Shown: positions 6,972-15,150, counted from the first letter of the stretch. The stretch is DNA of 36,775 nucleotides from Candidatus Adlerbacteria bacterium (GCA_903884345.1 CAISEE010000021.1:1-36775), one strand, 5' to 3'. A program made the numbers and translations. The notes: generated by a model from the sequence alone, not told the origin.

Positions 6972-8645
6972 CTAGCGCACCGTGAGGTCGACGACGCGTT
7001 CGAGTTCTTCGAGCGAGGTCGTGCCTTTGACGATTTTCAGGACCCCGTCTTCTTGGAGGGTAGGGACGCCTTGCGGGCGGGCGGCAAGCGCAATTTCGCG
7101 CTCGCTCGGTTTGGAGCGCAAGATTTCTTCGATGGCACGATCCATAAAGATCGCCTCGTAGACGCCGACGCGTCCTTTGTAGCCGCGACCATGACACTCG
7201 GGGCAGCCGGGGCCGGCGGCGTAGACCGTAAATGTGGTGGGGACCATCGAGCGGTCGACGATGGTGCTGAGGTGGTGCGCTAAACGCTGCACTTCGTCGG
7301 CGGTGGGCGAGTGGGGCACCTTGCAGGCAGCACAGAGTTTGCGCACGAGGCGCTGTGCCATCGCGACCGACACCGCCGAGCTCAGCACTTTTTCGCTCAC
7401 CCCGAGGTCGATGAGGCGCGGGAAGGCGCCGGCCGCGTCGTTGGTGTGCAAAGTCGAGAAGACCAAGTGACCGGTCAGTGCCGCGTTGATTGCGGTCGTG
7501 GCCACCTCGCCGTCGCGGATCTCGCCGACCATGATGATGTCGGGGTCCTGACGGAGCGTCACGCGCAGACCCTCGGCGAAGGTGTAATTTTTCTTATCAA
7601 CCTGCGTTTGCACGATGCCATTGAGGTGGTACTCGATCGGGTCTTCGATGGTGATGATTTTGCTCTCGGGCGTGTTGATCTTGCGCATGAAGGCGTAGAG
7701 CGTCGTCGTCTTGCCCGAGCCGGTGGGCCCCGTGGTCAAAATCATGCCGTTTGGTTTGGCGATTTCTTTTTCGATGCGCTCGCGCAGGTTGGTGTCCATG
7801 CCGAGGTCCTCCAGCGGCACCGCGATCGAATCGGGATTAAGAATACGCAGCACGAATGCTTCGGCGTAGTTGCTCGGCAAAATCGACGCGCGCAGCTCGA
7901 TCTCGGCGCCCTGCAGGTGGATCGAGAAGCGACCGTCCTGCGCCTCGTTGGTGATGTTGAGCTTCATACCCGAGAGCAGCTTGAGTCGCGAGAGGGTGAG
8001 GTGGTAGGTCTCAAAGTCGAAGGTGAGGACGTCGACCAAGACACCGTCGAGGCGGTAGCGCAGACGCACGACTTTTTCCTCGGGTTCGAGGTGAATGTCG
8101 GAGGCGCCGGTCGAGAGCCCGCCCGCGAGGATGATTTCGAGGATGCGGGTGATGCGGTAGGCGCGCTTCATGGTGATGGCCTCCTCGATGAGTTTGCCGA
8201 TGTCGTCGAGACTCTTGACGGTGGTGAGCAACTCCTCGACCTCTTTGTCGGAGAGTTCGAAGACGCCGGCCTTGCTTTCGGTGGCATACGAGAGGTCTTT
8301 GTAGTGGTCGTACGCGCGGCGCAGTGACTCCTGTGAGCAGATGAAGGTGGTGACGGTGTAGCCGCGCTCCTCAAGTTTTGCGACAAGGGTGAGGACTTTG
8401 GGGTGCTGCGGCGAGCGTGCGGCCAGGCTCAGTTTCTTGCCCACCGCGCCAAAGAGCGCCACCTCGGCGTCCTTCGCCTCCTCTTCGGTCAAGAGGCGCA
8501 AAGCATCGGAGTTGACTGCCACGAGCGAGAGGTCGACGTACTCGACGCCGTATTTGCTCGAGAGCATGAGCGCCAAATCCTCTTCCTCGCGCTTTTTGAG
8601 GAAGTCGACGCGCTTCTCCTGCTCTTCGTCCGCGAAGATAACCAT
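6972..8645 (-). CDS. pilB: Type IV pilus assembly / type II secretion ATPase (PilB/GspE family)
   Basis: Hexameric ATPase that powers pilus extension or pseudopilus secretion from the cytoplasmic side. About 557 aa. An N-terminal GspE-type domain precedes the ATPase core: Walker A GPTGSGKTTT, Asp box IITIEDPIEY, Walker B LRQDPDIIMVGEIRD, His box GHLVFSTLHTND, and the zinc-binding tetracysteine pair CAAC and CPEC. All motor residues are present. I choose the ATG at 8645 because TACAAT (8653-8658, minus) ends 7 nt before it; the ATG at 8654 overlaps that hexamer. No other pilus genes are in the window. It is divergent from tsaE across a short region containing an inverted repeat. Confidence 0.93.
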   Translation of the reverse strand: MVIFADEEQEKRVDFLKKREEEDLALMLSSKYGVEYVDLSLVAVNSDALRLLTEEEAKDAEVALFGAVGKKLSLAARSPQHPKVLTLVAKLEERGYTVTTFICSQESLRRAYDHYKDLSYATESKAGVFELSDKEVEELLTTVKSLDDIGKLIEEAITMKRAYRITRILEIILAGGLSTGASDIHLEPEEKVVRLRYRLDGVLVDVLTFDFETYHLTLSRLKLLSGMKLNITNEAQDGRFSIHLQGAEIELRASILPSNYAEAFVLRILNPDSIAVPLEDLGMDTNLRERIEKEIAKPNGMILTTGPTGSGKTTTLYAFMRKINTPESKIITIEDPIEYHLNGIVQTQVDKKNYTFAEGLRVTLRQDPDIIMVGEIRDGEVATTAINAALTGHLVFSTLHTNDAAGAFPRLIDLGVSEKVLSSAVSVAMAQRLVRKLCAACKVPHSPTADEVQRLAHHLSTIVDRSMVPTTFTVYAAGPGCPECHGRGYKGRVGVYEAIFMDRAIEEILRSKPSEREIALAARPQGVPTLQEDGVLKIVKGTTSLEELERVVDLTVR

Positions 8646-8651
8646 GCTCTC

Positions 8652-8677
8652 CATTGTACAACGCATTTGGTACAATG
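8652..8677. promoter_or_regulatory. Divergent pilB/tsaE promoter region with inverted repeat
   Basis: CATTGTAC (8652-8659), 10 bp, GTACAATG (8670-8677). Each arm contains a TACAAT -10-like hexamer facing outward, one for pilB (minus) and one for tsaE (plus). A second plus-strand hexamer, TACACT at 8683-8688, ends 6 nt before the tsaE ATG. Confidence 0.45.
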
Positions 8678-8694
8678 TGCGGTACACTGCCGGT

Positions 8695-9153
8695 ATGAAA
8701 GTAGTATTGAACGATTTACCCCAGCTCGCGCAAGACGTCCTGCGCCGCATCCCGCACGACAGCAGTGCGGCGGCCCTCGTCACGCTCTCGGGCGACCTCG
8801 GCGCGGGGAAGACCACCTTCACCCAAGCCTTGGCGCGCGAGCTTGGCGTTGCGGTGCCGGTGCAGAGCCCGACCTACGTCCTCATGCGCAGCTATGACAT
8901 CGCGCACGGGCGCTTCACGCGACTGGTCCACATCGACACCTACCGACTCAACAACGAGAGCGAGTTTTTGGCGCTTGAGCCGCAGCGATTCTTCGAGGAT
9001 CCGCACGCGCTTGTTGTCATTGAGTGGCCCGAGCGCGTCATCATGGCGCTCCCGGTGCCCAACATCTCGCTGACGTTCTCAACCGAGCACACCAACCACG
9101 ACGAGCGCATGGTCGAGCTCGTGGTCGGCCAACCCCACACGAATGAGCGCTAA
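8695..9153 (+). CDS. tsaE: tRNA threonylcarbamoyladenosine biosynthesis ATPase TsaE
   Basis: P-loop protein needed with TsaB, TsaC and TsaD to make the t6A base at position 37 of ANN-decoding tRNAs. 152 aa, normal length. Signatures: Walker A GDLGAGKTTF, SPTYVLMRSY, LVHIDTYRL and VIEWPERV. The open frame continues upstream to 8389 but that part is the pilB shadow; I start at MKVVLND because a TACACT hexamer ends 6 nt before it. Its last 11 nt overlap the start of polA, so the tsaE-polA-holA genes probably form one operon. Confidence 0.93.
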   Translation: MKVVLNDLPQLAQDVLRRIPHDSSAAALVTLSGDLGAGKTTFTQALARELGVAVPVQSPTYVLMRSYDIAHGRFTRLVHIDTYRLNNESEFLALEPQRFFEDPHALVVIEWPERVIMALPVPNISLTFSTEHTNHDERMVELVVGQPHTNER

Positions 9154-11542
9154 ACAACCACCTGTGCGCATCGTGCTCCTCGATACCCATGCGATTTTGC
9201 ATCGGGCCTACCATGCGTTGCCCGATTTTGCGTCGGGGAAGGGCGAGCCCACCGGGGCGCTCTATGGGCTGGTCTCGATGCTGGTAAAAATCATCACCGA
9301 CCTCAAGCCCGACCACATCATCGCGGCCTTCGATTTGCCGGAGCCCACGCATCGCCACATTGCCTACGCCGAGTACAAGGCGCAACGAAAGAAGGCCGAC
9401 GACGCCTTGGTGGCGCAACTCATCCGCTCGCGCGACGTCCTCGACGCCTTCGGCATCCCGCGCTACGAGTGCTCGGGGTTTGAAGCCGACGACGTCATCG
9501 GCACTATCGTCGAGTCGCTCAAAGGGGACGAGTCGGCCGACATCATCATCGCCTCGGGCGACAAAGACCTGCTCCAACTCATCGACGGCACTCGCGTGCG
9601 CGTCTACACCTTCAAGCAAACACTCGCCGACACGGTGCTCTATGACGCTGCCTCGATGGCAGAGAAGTACGGATTTACGCCTGCGCAGGTCACCGACTAC
9701 AAAGGCATCGTCGGCGACCCGTCGGATAACATCACCGGCGTGCCCGGTGTGGGCGAGGGGAGTGCGGTCAAACTCTTGGCGACGTACGGCAGCATCGAGT
9801 CGCTTCTTTCCGCACTACAACAAGACGGCGTCGAGGTGGTAGCGAAGGCGGCGGCCATCCAAAAGCGCTACGCGCAGATGATTGCCGACCACGAAGAGGA
9901 CGCGCTCTTTTCTAAAGAACTCTCGACCATCCGTCGCGACGCGCCGATTCACTTTGCGCTGCCGGAGCAGAGTTGGCGCGAGCGCGTCGAGACTAGCAAA
10001 GTATTTGATATGCTGGCCGAGTTCGACTTTCGCGGGCTCGTGCCGCGCGTCAAAGCGCTGCTTGCAAACGGTGCACCCGAGGCCGAGGCGAGCGCGCAGC
10101 CCTCGATCGGTTTTGACGAGGGCGAGGTCATCGCACCCGAGGAACTGGGCCCTGTGGCGCTCGCGGTGTGGGTCCTCGACTCCAGCATCACACAGCCCGG
10201 CCTCGACGACATCTATCGCACGGGGAAGAGTCGCGTCTTCGCCGAAGCCAAACAGAATATTTTGCATGATATAGCCGAGCGTAACCTCGACTTTGTGTAT
10301 GAACAGATCGAGCTGCCGCTGACGCCCGTCCTGCGTCAAATCGAGAACACCGGTGTCAAGATTGACACGGCCTTTTTGCGAGAACTCTCGACGACCTACC
10401 ACACGCAGCTGGCCGACATCGCGGCGCGGATCTACGAGGCGGCCGGCGGCCCGTTTAATATCAACTCACCCAAGCAGCTGGGCGACGTCCTGTTTGACCG
10501 GCTGGGGCTTGCGGTTAAAAACCAAAAGAAGACCGCGGGTGGCCAGCGCTCGACCAAGGAGTCGGAGCTCGAGAAGATGCGCTCGCTCCACCCAATCATC
10601 ACCGACATCTTGGCGCACCGCGAACTCTCGAAGTTGCTCGGGACCTACATCGACACCATCCCCACCATGCTCGACGAGCAGAGTCGCCTCCACACGACCT
10701 ACGTCCAAGCGGGGACCACCACCGGGCGCCTCTCGTCGCAAAACCCTAACCTGCAAAACATTCCCATCAAGACCGACTTGGGCCGGGCTATTCGAAACGC
10801 CTTCGTCGCAAGCCCTGGCATGCAGCTCGTGGCCTTCGACTACTCGCAGCTGGAGTTGCGCATCGCCGCGTTTCTCTCGGAGGACGAGGCGTTGCTCGAC
10901 ATCTTCAAAGCCGACCGCGACGTCCATACCGAGGTCGCCTCGCGCGTCTTTCATGTACGAGCAGAGGACGTGTCCTACGAGCAGCGCCGCCGCGCCAAGG
11001 TCATCAACTTCGGCATCCTCTACGGCATGGGGGTGAATTCCTTGCGCGAGTCCCTCGGCAGCACCCGCGCCGAGGCGCAGGAGTTCTTCGAGCAGTACTT
11101 CGCGGCCTTCCCGCGCTTGGCCGAGTACCTCGAGGGCACCAAGGCCGACGCGTCGCGCCTGGGCTACACCGAGACGTACTTCGGCCGCCGCCGCTACTTC
11201 GAGGGCATTCAGTCGAAGATTCCCTACATCAAGGCGTCGGCCGAGCGCATGGCGATTAACGCGCCGATCCAGGGCACCGAGGCCGACATGATCAAGCTCG
11301 CCATGGTACAGATTGCGGCGTGGATCAAAAACGAAGGCATCCACGACGACATTCACCTGTTGCTTCAGGTTCACGACGAACTCGTCTTCGAGGTGCGGGA
11401 GGGGAAGGTCGAGTCCTGCGCCGCGCGTATCCGCGCAATTATGGAAAACGTGATTCCTGAGAAAGATCGCAAAGGGATTCCGTTTAAAGCCGAGGGCGAA
11501 GTTGGCGCCAACTGGGGCGATATGCAAGAATTGCAGCTATGA
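9143..11542 (+). CDS. polA: DNA polymerase I, with vestigial proofreading region
   Basis: Repair and Okazaki-fragment polymerase, 799 aa. The 5' nuclease domain (about 1-290) shows GFEADDVIGT and the helix-hairpin-helix GVPGVGEGSAVKLL. The polymerase domain (about 390-799) has motif A DYSQLELRIA, motif B RRRAKVINFGILYG and motif C LQVHDELVFEV. Between them are only about 100 residues where a 3'-5' exonuclease domain would normally have about 190, and the DxE exonuclease motif is not visible, so proofreading is probably lost. That is common in shortened bacterial Pol I. The ATG overlaps the tsaE stop; the TGA overlaps the next ATG (ATGA). Confidence 0.95.
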   Translation: MSAKQPPVRIVLLDTHAILHRAYHALPDFASGKGEPTGALYGLVSMLVKIITDLKPDHIIAAFDLPEPTHRHIAYAEYKAQRKKADDALVAQLIRSRDVLDAFGIPRYECSGFEADDVIGTIVESLKGDESADIIIASGDKDLLQLIDGTRVRVYTFKQTLADTVLYDAASMAEKYGFTPAQVTDYKGIVGDPSDNITGVPGVGEGSAVKLLATYGSIESLLSALQQDGVEVVAKAAAIQKRYAQMIADHEEDALFSKELSTIRRDAPIHFALPEQSWRERVETSKVFDMLAEFDFRGLVPRVKALLANGAPEAEASAQPSIGFDEGEVIAPEELGPVALAVWVLDSSITQPGLDDIYRTGKSRVFAEAKQNILHDIAERNLDFVYEQIELPLTPVLRQIENTGVKIDTAFLRELSTTYHTQLADIAARIYEAAGGPFNINSPKQLGDVLFDRLGLAVKNQKKTAGGQRSTKESELEKMRSLHPIITDILAHRELSKLLGTYIDTIPTMLDEQSRLHTTYVQAGTTTGRLSSQNPNLQNIPIKTDLGRAIRNAFVASPGMQLVAFDYSQLELRIAAFLSEDEALLDIFKADRDVHTEVASRVFHVRAEDVSYEQRRRAKVINFGILYGMGVNSLRESLGSTRAEAQEFFEQYFAAFPRLAEYLEGTKADASRLGYTETYFGRRRYFEGIQSKIPYIKASAERMAINAPIQGTEADMIKLAMVQIAAWIKNEGIHDDIHLLLQVHDELVFEVREGKVESCAARIRAIMENVIPEKDRKGIPFKAEGEVGANWGDMQELQL

Positions 11543-12180
11543 TAGTCGCATTCTTCGGCGCCGACGCAGGAGTACGAGCAGACCACCGCCGCGCGTGGCT
11601 CAAAAATGCGAAGCACTCGGCAGGGCAGGTGGATGAGCGCTCGTGGGAGCAGATGAGTGTCGCGGAGCTTGCCGCACTCGCCTCGACCAGCTCGCTCATG
11701 GGCGATACACAGCTGTTTCTCTTCCCCGGAGCACTCACCAGCGAGCGAGCCGATGACTTTCTCGATTTCGCCGAGGAGTTGGCAGCCTCCGAGCACATCT
11801 TCATCTTCGACGAGGAGAAATTGCTCAAGCGTCCGACCGATATTCTCACCAAAGCGGGCGCGCAGATTGAGGTCTTGGCGGCAGTTAAAAAAGAGGAGAC
11901 CTTCAATGTCTTCGCGGTCGCCAACGCTTTTGGTGCGCGCGACAAGAAAAAGTTTTGGCTCCTCTTGATGGAAGCCGCTCGCCGCGAAGCCGCACCCGAA
12001 GCTATCGCCGGCATGCTCCACTGGAAGGTGCGCGACATGTTGGCCAAGGGAGAGCGGGGCAAATTCACGACCGCGGAACTGAAAGACCTCTCGCGCCGCC
12101 TTGTCGCGCTCTATCACGACTCGCACCGCGGGGCAGGGGAACTTAGCCTCCTGTTGGAGCGCTTCGCCCTCACGTTGTAG
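11539..12180 (+). CDS. holA: DNA polymerase III delta subunit-like clamp-loader protein (short)
   Basis: Probable HolA-type delta subunit, which opens the beta clamp during loading. 213 aa, against roughly 330 in most bacteria. The C-terminal helical collar region is recognisable (AGMLHWKVRDMLAKG, then LKDLSRRLVALYHDSHRGAGELSLLLERFAL). The N-terminal half has a beta-strand pattern ending in IFIFDEEKLLKR, like the degenerate AAA+ domain of delta. There is no Walker A motif, as expected for delta. The start overlaps the polA stop as ATGA, indicating translational coupling. The gene symbol rests on the overall pattern and position, not on a single diagnostic motif. Confidence 0.7.
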   Translation: MIVAFFGADAGVRADHRRAWLKNAKHSAGQVDERSWEQMSVAELAALASTSSLMGDTQLFLFPGALTSERADDFLDFAEELAASEHIFIFDEEKLLKRPTDILTKAGAQIEVLAAVKKEETFNVFAVANAFGARDKKKFWLLLMEAARREAAPEAIAGMLHWKVRDMLAKGERGKFTTAELKDLSRRLVALYHDSHRGAGELSLLLERFALTL

Positions 12181-12225
12181 CCAACACTACAAAATATAAT
12201 CAGTTTCTGGTATAGTGCCCCATAT

Positions 12226-12298
12226 CCGCCTATAGCTCAGTTGGTAGAGCAGCTCCCTTTTAAGGAGACGGTCGCAGGTTCGAATCCTGCTGGGCGGA
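12226..12298 (+). tRNA. tRNA-Lys (TTT anticodon)
   Basis: Complete cloverleaf: acceptor CCGCCTA/TGGGCGG, D stem GCTC/GAGC, anticodon stem with loop CTTTTAA (anticodon TTT), T arm GCAGG-TTCGAAT-CCTGC, discriminator A. The CCA end is not encoded (CAA follows). An extended -10, TGG-TATAGT (12208-12216), lies 9 nt upstream. The outermost anticodon-stem pair is a G-A mismatch. Confidence 0.95.
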
Positions 12299-12306
12299 CA
12301 AAATTG

Positions 12307-12315
12307 TGCTACAGT
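12307..12315 (+). promoter_or_regulatory. Extended -10 promoter of the metK riboswitch leader
   Basis: TGC-TACAGT directly after the tRNA-Lys gene. Transcription would begin near 12322, just before a 5' hairpin, CTTCCCC-TGT-GGGGAAG (12324-12340). Confidence 0.5.
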
Positions 12316-12348
12316 GTGCGTACCTTCCCCTGTGGGGAAGTGGTTCGG

Positions 12349-12459
12349 CCGACATATCACGAGTGATGGATAGAGCTCTGGCTCCCTGACCCATCCAGCA
12401 ACCTCATCGCGACTTTCGCGAGAAAGGTGCTCCCTCCAGCCCGCAAGGGAAAGATATAG
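12349..12459 (+). ncRNA. SAM-I (S-box) riboswitch aptamer
   Basis: Matches the S-box layout: P1 formed by ATATC (12354-12358) and GATAT (12453-12457), then the CACGAGTGATGGA segment, the core CCAGCAACC, a variable P3 stem TCGCGA-CTT-TCGCGA, and AAGGTGCTCCCTCCAGC, closing with GGGAAAGATAT. It binds S-adenosylmethionine and sits directly upstream of metK, whose enzyme makes SAM, so it is feedback control. Confidence 0.92.
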
Positions 12460-12509
12460 CATCGATATTTTTCGTTACTACTCTTTCCGTATAGGGAAGT
12501 TTTTTATTA
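12447..12509 (+). terminator. Riboswitch expression platform: terminator with competing antiterminator
   Basis: Terminator: CTTTCC (12483-12488), loop GTATA, GGGAAG (12494-12499), then TTTTTTATT. Antiterminator: GGAAAGA (12448-12454), which is part of the 3' side of aptamer P1, is complementary to TCTTTCC (12482-12488). SAM binding holds P1, frees TCTTTCC and lets the terminator form, so the switch is OFF with ligand. A further pair, TTTTTCGTTA (12468-12477) with TAACGAAAAA (12516-12525), brackets the terminator and touches the metK start region. Confidence 0.85.
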
Positions 12510-12528
12510 TCTAGCTAACGAAAAACAC

Positions 12529-13506
12529 ATGCTCAAAACAGCTGAATCCGTCTCCCTCGCGCACCCCGACAAGGTTTGCGACCAAATATCAGACGCCATC
12601 CTCGACGCGTGCCTGGCAGAAGACCCGTACTCGCGCGTAGCGATCGAGACCTTGGGTGGCCACGGCATCATCACGGTGTGCGGCGAGCTTACGACGCGCG
12701 CGTCCATTAATATTCGAAACATCGCCGAGGAGGTCTATCGCGACTGTGGCTACCACGAGCCCATTGGGGTCACGGTCAATGTGGTCGAGCAAAGTCCCGA
12801 GATCGGGCACGGCGTCGACCAGGACGGCGCGGGGGATCAGGGCATCATGGTGGGCTATGCCACGAGTGAGACACCCGAGTGCCTGCCGCTCGAAGTCGTG
12901 CTCTCGCGGCGATTGGCGCGGGCCATGGGGCGCCACGACGGTAAGTCGCAGGTGACGCTTCAAGACGGCAAGATCGTGCGCATCCTCACCTCGGTATGCG
13001 CAGGTGTGGATACCTCCGACGTAACACTCAAAGAAGCTGCAGAAGCGCTCGTCCCGTACCTGGCAGCAGGTAAGACGCTCGCGGACGTGTGGCTGCAGAA
13101 TCCCAACGGGGAGTGGACCATCGGGGGTTTCGCAGCCGACACGGGGCTCACGGGTCGCAAGCTCGCAGTCGATAACTACGGGCCCAATGTGCCGCTCGGT
13201 GGCGGCTGTTTTTCGGGGAAGGACGCGACCAAGGTCGATCGCAGCGCCGCCTACATGGCGCGCCGCATCGCGGTCGATTACCTCAAACAAAAGGGCGCCC
13301 GCGAAGTCTACGTGCAGCTCGCCTATGCGATTGGGGTCGCGGAACCATTGATGGCGGTGGCGCAAGTCGACGGCAAAGAGGAGGCGGTCGTGGGCTACGA
13401 CCTGCGCCCGCAGGCCATCATCGAGCAACTCGGCCTACGCCGCCCGATCTTTCGCAAGAGCGCCGAGTACGGCCACTTCGGCAACGGCTTCTCGTGGGAT
13501 GCCTGA
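12529..13506 (+). CDS. metK: S-adenosylmethionine synthetase, compact form
   Basis: Makes SAM from methionine and ATP in the cytoplasm. Signatures: AHPDKVCDQISDAILD at the N-terminus, GAGDQGIMVGYA (ATP loop) and GGGCFSGKDATKVDRSAAY (phosphate-binding loop), with the C-terminal YGHFGNGFSWD. 325 aa against the usual 380-400; the shortening is internal, in the central domain, and all three signature blocks remain. No Shine-Dalgarno motif is seen; the ATG follows the AACGAAAAACAC segment of the riboswitch platform. Expression is controlled by the SAM-I riboswitch. It converges on uppS, with only 3 nt between the stop codons and no obvious terminator. Confidence 0.95.
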   Translation: MLKTAESVSLAHPDKVCDQISDAILDACLAEDPYSRVAIETLGGHGIITVCGELTTRASINIRNIAEEVYRDCGYHEPIGVTVNVVEQSPEIGHGVDQDGAGDQGIMVGYATSETPECLPLEVVLSRRLARAMGRHDGKSQVTLQDGKIVRILTSVCAGVDTSDVTLKEAAEALVPYLAAGKTLADVWLQNPNGEWTIGGFAADTGLTGRKLAVDNYGPNVPLGGGCFSGKDATKVDRSAAYMARRIAVDYLKQKGAREVYVQLAYAIGVAEPLMAVAQVDGKEEAVVGYDLRPQAIIEQLGLRRPIFRKSAEYGHFGNGFSWDA

Positions 13507-13509
13507 GAT

Positions 13510-14196
13510 TCAGGCGCCTTTGCGTCTTGGGCGCGCATCGTAGTCGGCAAGCGCGATCGCTAAATCATCGGTACTAAAATCGGGCCAGGTTTTTTCGCTG
13601 AAGATGAGTTGTGCGTTCCCGGTCTGCCACGGCAAAAACGAATCTGAGAGATGTGGGTCGTGCTCGACGCCGGTGCGCACGATGAGGTCGACTGGGGGGA
13701 GGTGGCGGGTCCAGAGTTGTGCCTCGATCGACTCGCGACAGACGGGGAGTGCTACGTGTGCGGCGCGATTGGTGGCTTCGACGAGTTCGGTGATGCCGCT
13801 GTAGCCAAAGAGGAGGGTCAGGTGGCGCTCGGTGTGCGCAGCGGTTTTTGACTCGACCTCGCGCACCAAGGCGGGGAGTGAGTCGTCGGTCGTGTAGCGC
13901 TCCCAAGCGCCGCACAGCGAGAAGCGCACCTGCTCGTCGCCCTCGAGGCGGCGCGTGAGTTCGTCTTTGAGGAGTGCAAACAGGTAGGCGACCTCGACGG
14001 GTTCGCGGTTTTGCAAGTTGGATTCGGAGGCGCCCCAAAGGACGACGTGGTGGATGCCTGCCTTAAATGCCGCCTCGGCGATGGTGGTGAAGTTGTGCAG
14101 GCCGCGCATGTGCCCCTCGATTTTCGGGAGGTTGCGCTTCGTGGCCCAGCGGCGGTTGCCGTCTGGGATAAGGGCGATACAGGTTGGTGTGTTCAT
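13510..14196 (-). CDS. uppS: Undecaprenyl diphosphate synthase (cis-prenyltransferase)
   Basis: Builds the C55 lipid carrier for cell-wall synthesis at the inner membrane face. 228 aa. Signatures: IALIPDGNRRWA (catalytic Asp, diphosphate binding), GHMRGLHNF, WGASESNLQNRE (variant of the usual SxENWxRP), and DLIVRTGVEHD with FLPWQTGNAQLIFSEKTWPDF (substrate and Mg binding). The usual RTGGE block reads RTGVE here, a conservative difference. It is last in a minus-strand run after the TrmH-family gene, with 55 nt between them, and no strong promoter of its own is visible. Confidence 0.93.
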   Translation of the reverse strand: MNTPTCIALIPDGNRRWATKRNLPKIEGHMRGLHNFTTIAEAAFKAGIHHVVLWGASESNLQNREPVEVAYLFALLKDELTRRLEGDEQVRFSLCGAWERYTTDDSLPALVREVESKTAAHTERHLTLLFGYSGITELVEATNRAAHVALPVCRESIEAQLWTRHLPPVDLIVRTGVEHDPHLSDSFLPWQTGNAQLIFSEKTWPDFSTDDLAIALADYDARPRRKGA

Positions 14197-14251
14197 AGGG
14201 AAGATGGGTGTGGGTCAGTCAGTAGAACCTGCGGCGCGCCGCGAAGGTGAC

Positions 14252-14740
14252 TTACCTGAGTTGCTCACGCAAGGCAAAGAGGGCGATGCCGGCTGCAACC
14301 GAGACGTTGAGGGATTCCTTAATGCCACGCATCGGGATTTCGAGGATGGAGTCGGCCTGCGCGAGCGTCTCTGGCGCGATACCATCGACCTCGTTTCCTA
14401 CAAGGAGCGCCACCGGCTGCCCGGGCGTGCTCGCCCACGAAAAGAGCGGGACCGACCGCGCATCTTGTTCGAGTGCGAGGACGGTGTAGTGCTCGTCTTT
14501 GAGATGCGCCAGCGTGGTATCGAGCGACTCGGCGTACTCCCACGGCACGCTGTGTTCGGCACCGAGCGAGACTTTAATGAAATCGGGGCGCGGTCGGCGA
14601 AACCGATCGATGGGTTGGGGTGTGTAGCCCGAGAGGATGATCTTGGTGACCCCAGCCGCATCCGCTGTGCGAAAGATCGAGCCCACGTTATGGACGCTCC
14701 GGATATCATGGAGCACAACGACGAGCGGGGAGGCGCCCAT
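14252..14740 (-). CDS. TrmH/SpoU-family RNA 2'-O-methyltransferase
   Basis: SAM-dependent methyltransferase with a trefoil knot, acting on ribose of tRNA or rRNA; the exact target cannot be read from the sequence. 162 aa, essentially the catalytic SPOUT domain alone. The three family motifs are intact: motif 1 SVHNVGSIFRTADAAG, motif 2 VALLVGNEVDGI, motif 3 LEIPMRGIKESLNVSVAAGIAL. There is no N-terminal substrate-binding domain as in RlmB. The start is 3 nt after the stop of the DoxX-like gene, so they are co-transcribed. Confidence 0.9.
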   Translation of the reverse strand: MGASPLVVVLHDIRSVHNVGSIFRTADAAGVTKIILSGYTPQPIDRFRRPRPDFIKVSLGAEHSVPWEYAESLDTTLAHLKDEHYTVLALEQDARSVPLFSWASTPGQPVALLVGNEVDGIAPETLAQADSILEIPMRGIKESLNVSVAAGIALFALREQLR

Positions 14741-14743
14741 AGG

Positions 14744-15145
14744 CTACAGGGGTAGATCAAACGCCACGGCACCCGCACCTAGCACCAAGAGTGACAGACA
14801 GATGACGCCGACCAGCGCGTACGTGAGGCGCGAGAGCGGTGCCACGTGGCGCAGGCTCGGGCGCAGCAGCAGGAGTTTCAGCGAGAGGATGGCGCCCACG
14901 AGTGCCGCGATCTGCGTATCATAGCCGAGAAAAAGGCCCAGTGCCGTCATAGCTTCGATTGCGATGTAGAGGCCGATGATCCAAATGGCGACACCCGCGC
15001 TCAGCATCGAGACTTCGCTCGCGACCTCGCGGCGGTGTCTGAAGTGAAAGACGGCGAGGTAGGCGAAGACGCAGGCGACTGCAATGCGCAGCAGGGTCGG
15101 GGCGAAGAAACTGTAGACGAGCAAATGTGGAAATGGGTTGAGCAT
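14744..15145 (-). CDS. Small four-helix membrane protein, DoxX-like
   Basis: 133 aa, strongly hydrophobic, with about four membrane helices: near residues 15-33 (APTLLRIAVACVFAYLAVF), 45-70, 72-90 and 105-127. The ending GAGAVAFDLPL and the opening TLLRIAVACVF resemble the DoxX family, whose members are often tied to quinone or thiol redox chemistry. No catalytic residue can be pointed out. It follows the 82-aa membrane-protein gene by 5 nt and precedes the TrmH-family gene by 3 nt, so it is part of the minus-strand operon. Confidence 0.65.
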   Translation of the reverse strand: MLNPFPHLLVYSFFAPTLLRIAVACVFAYLAVFHFRHRREVASEVSMLSAGVAIWIIGLYIAIEAMTALGLFLGYDTQIAALVGAILSLKLLLLRPSLRHVAPLSRLTYALVGVICLSLLVLGAGAVAFDLPL

Positions 15146-15150
15146 GTGAC

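Noticed and set aside
7311-8327. Plus-strand frame of 338 codons opposite pilB
   Set aside because: Antisense shadow of a gene with all PilB motor motifs intact.
12175-12192. TTGTAG-CCAACA-CTACAA hairpin after holA as a terminator
   Set aside because: The stem is only 6 bp and not followed by a T tract; read-through into the tRNA-Lys region cannot be excluded.
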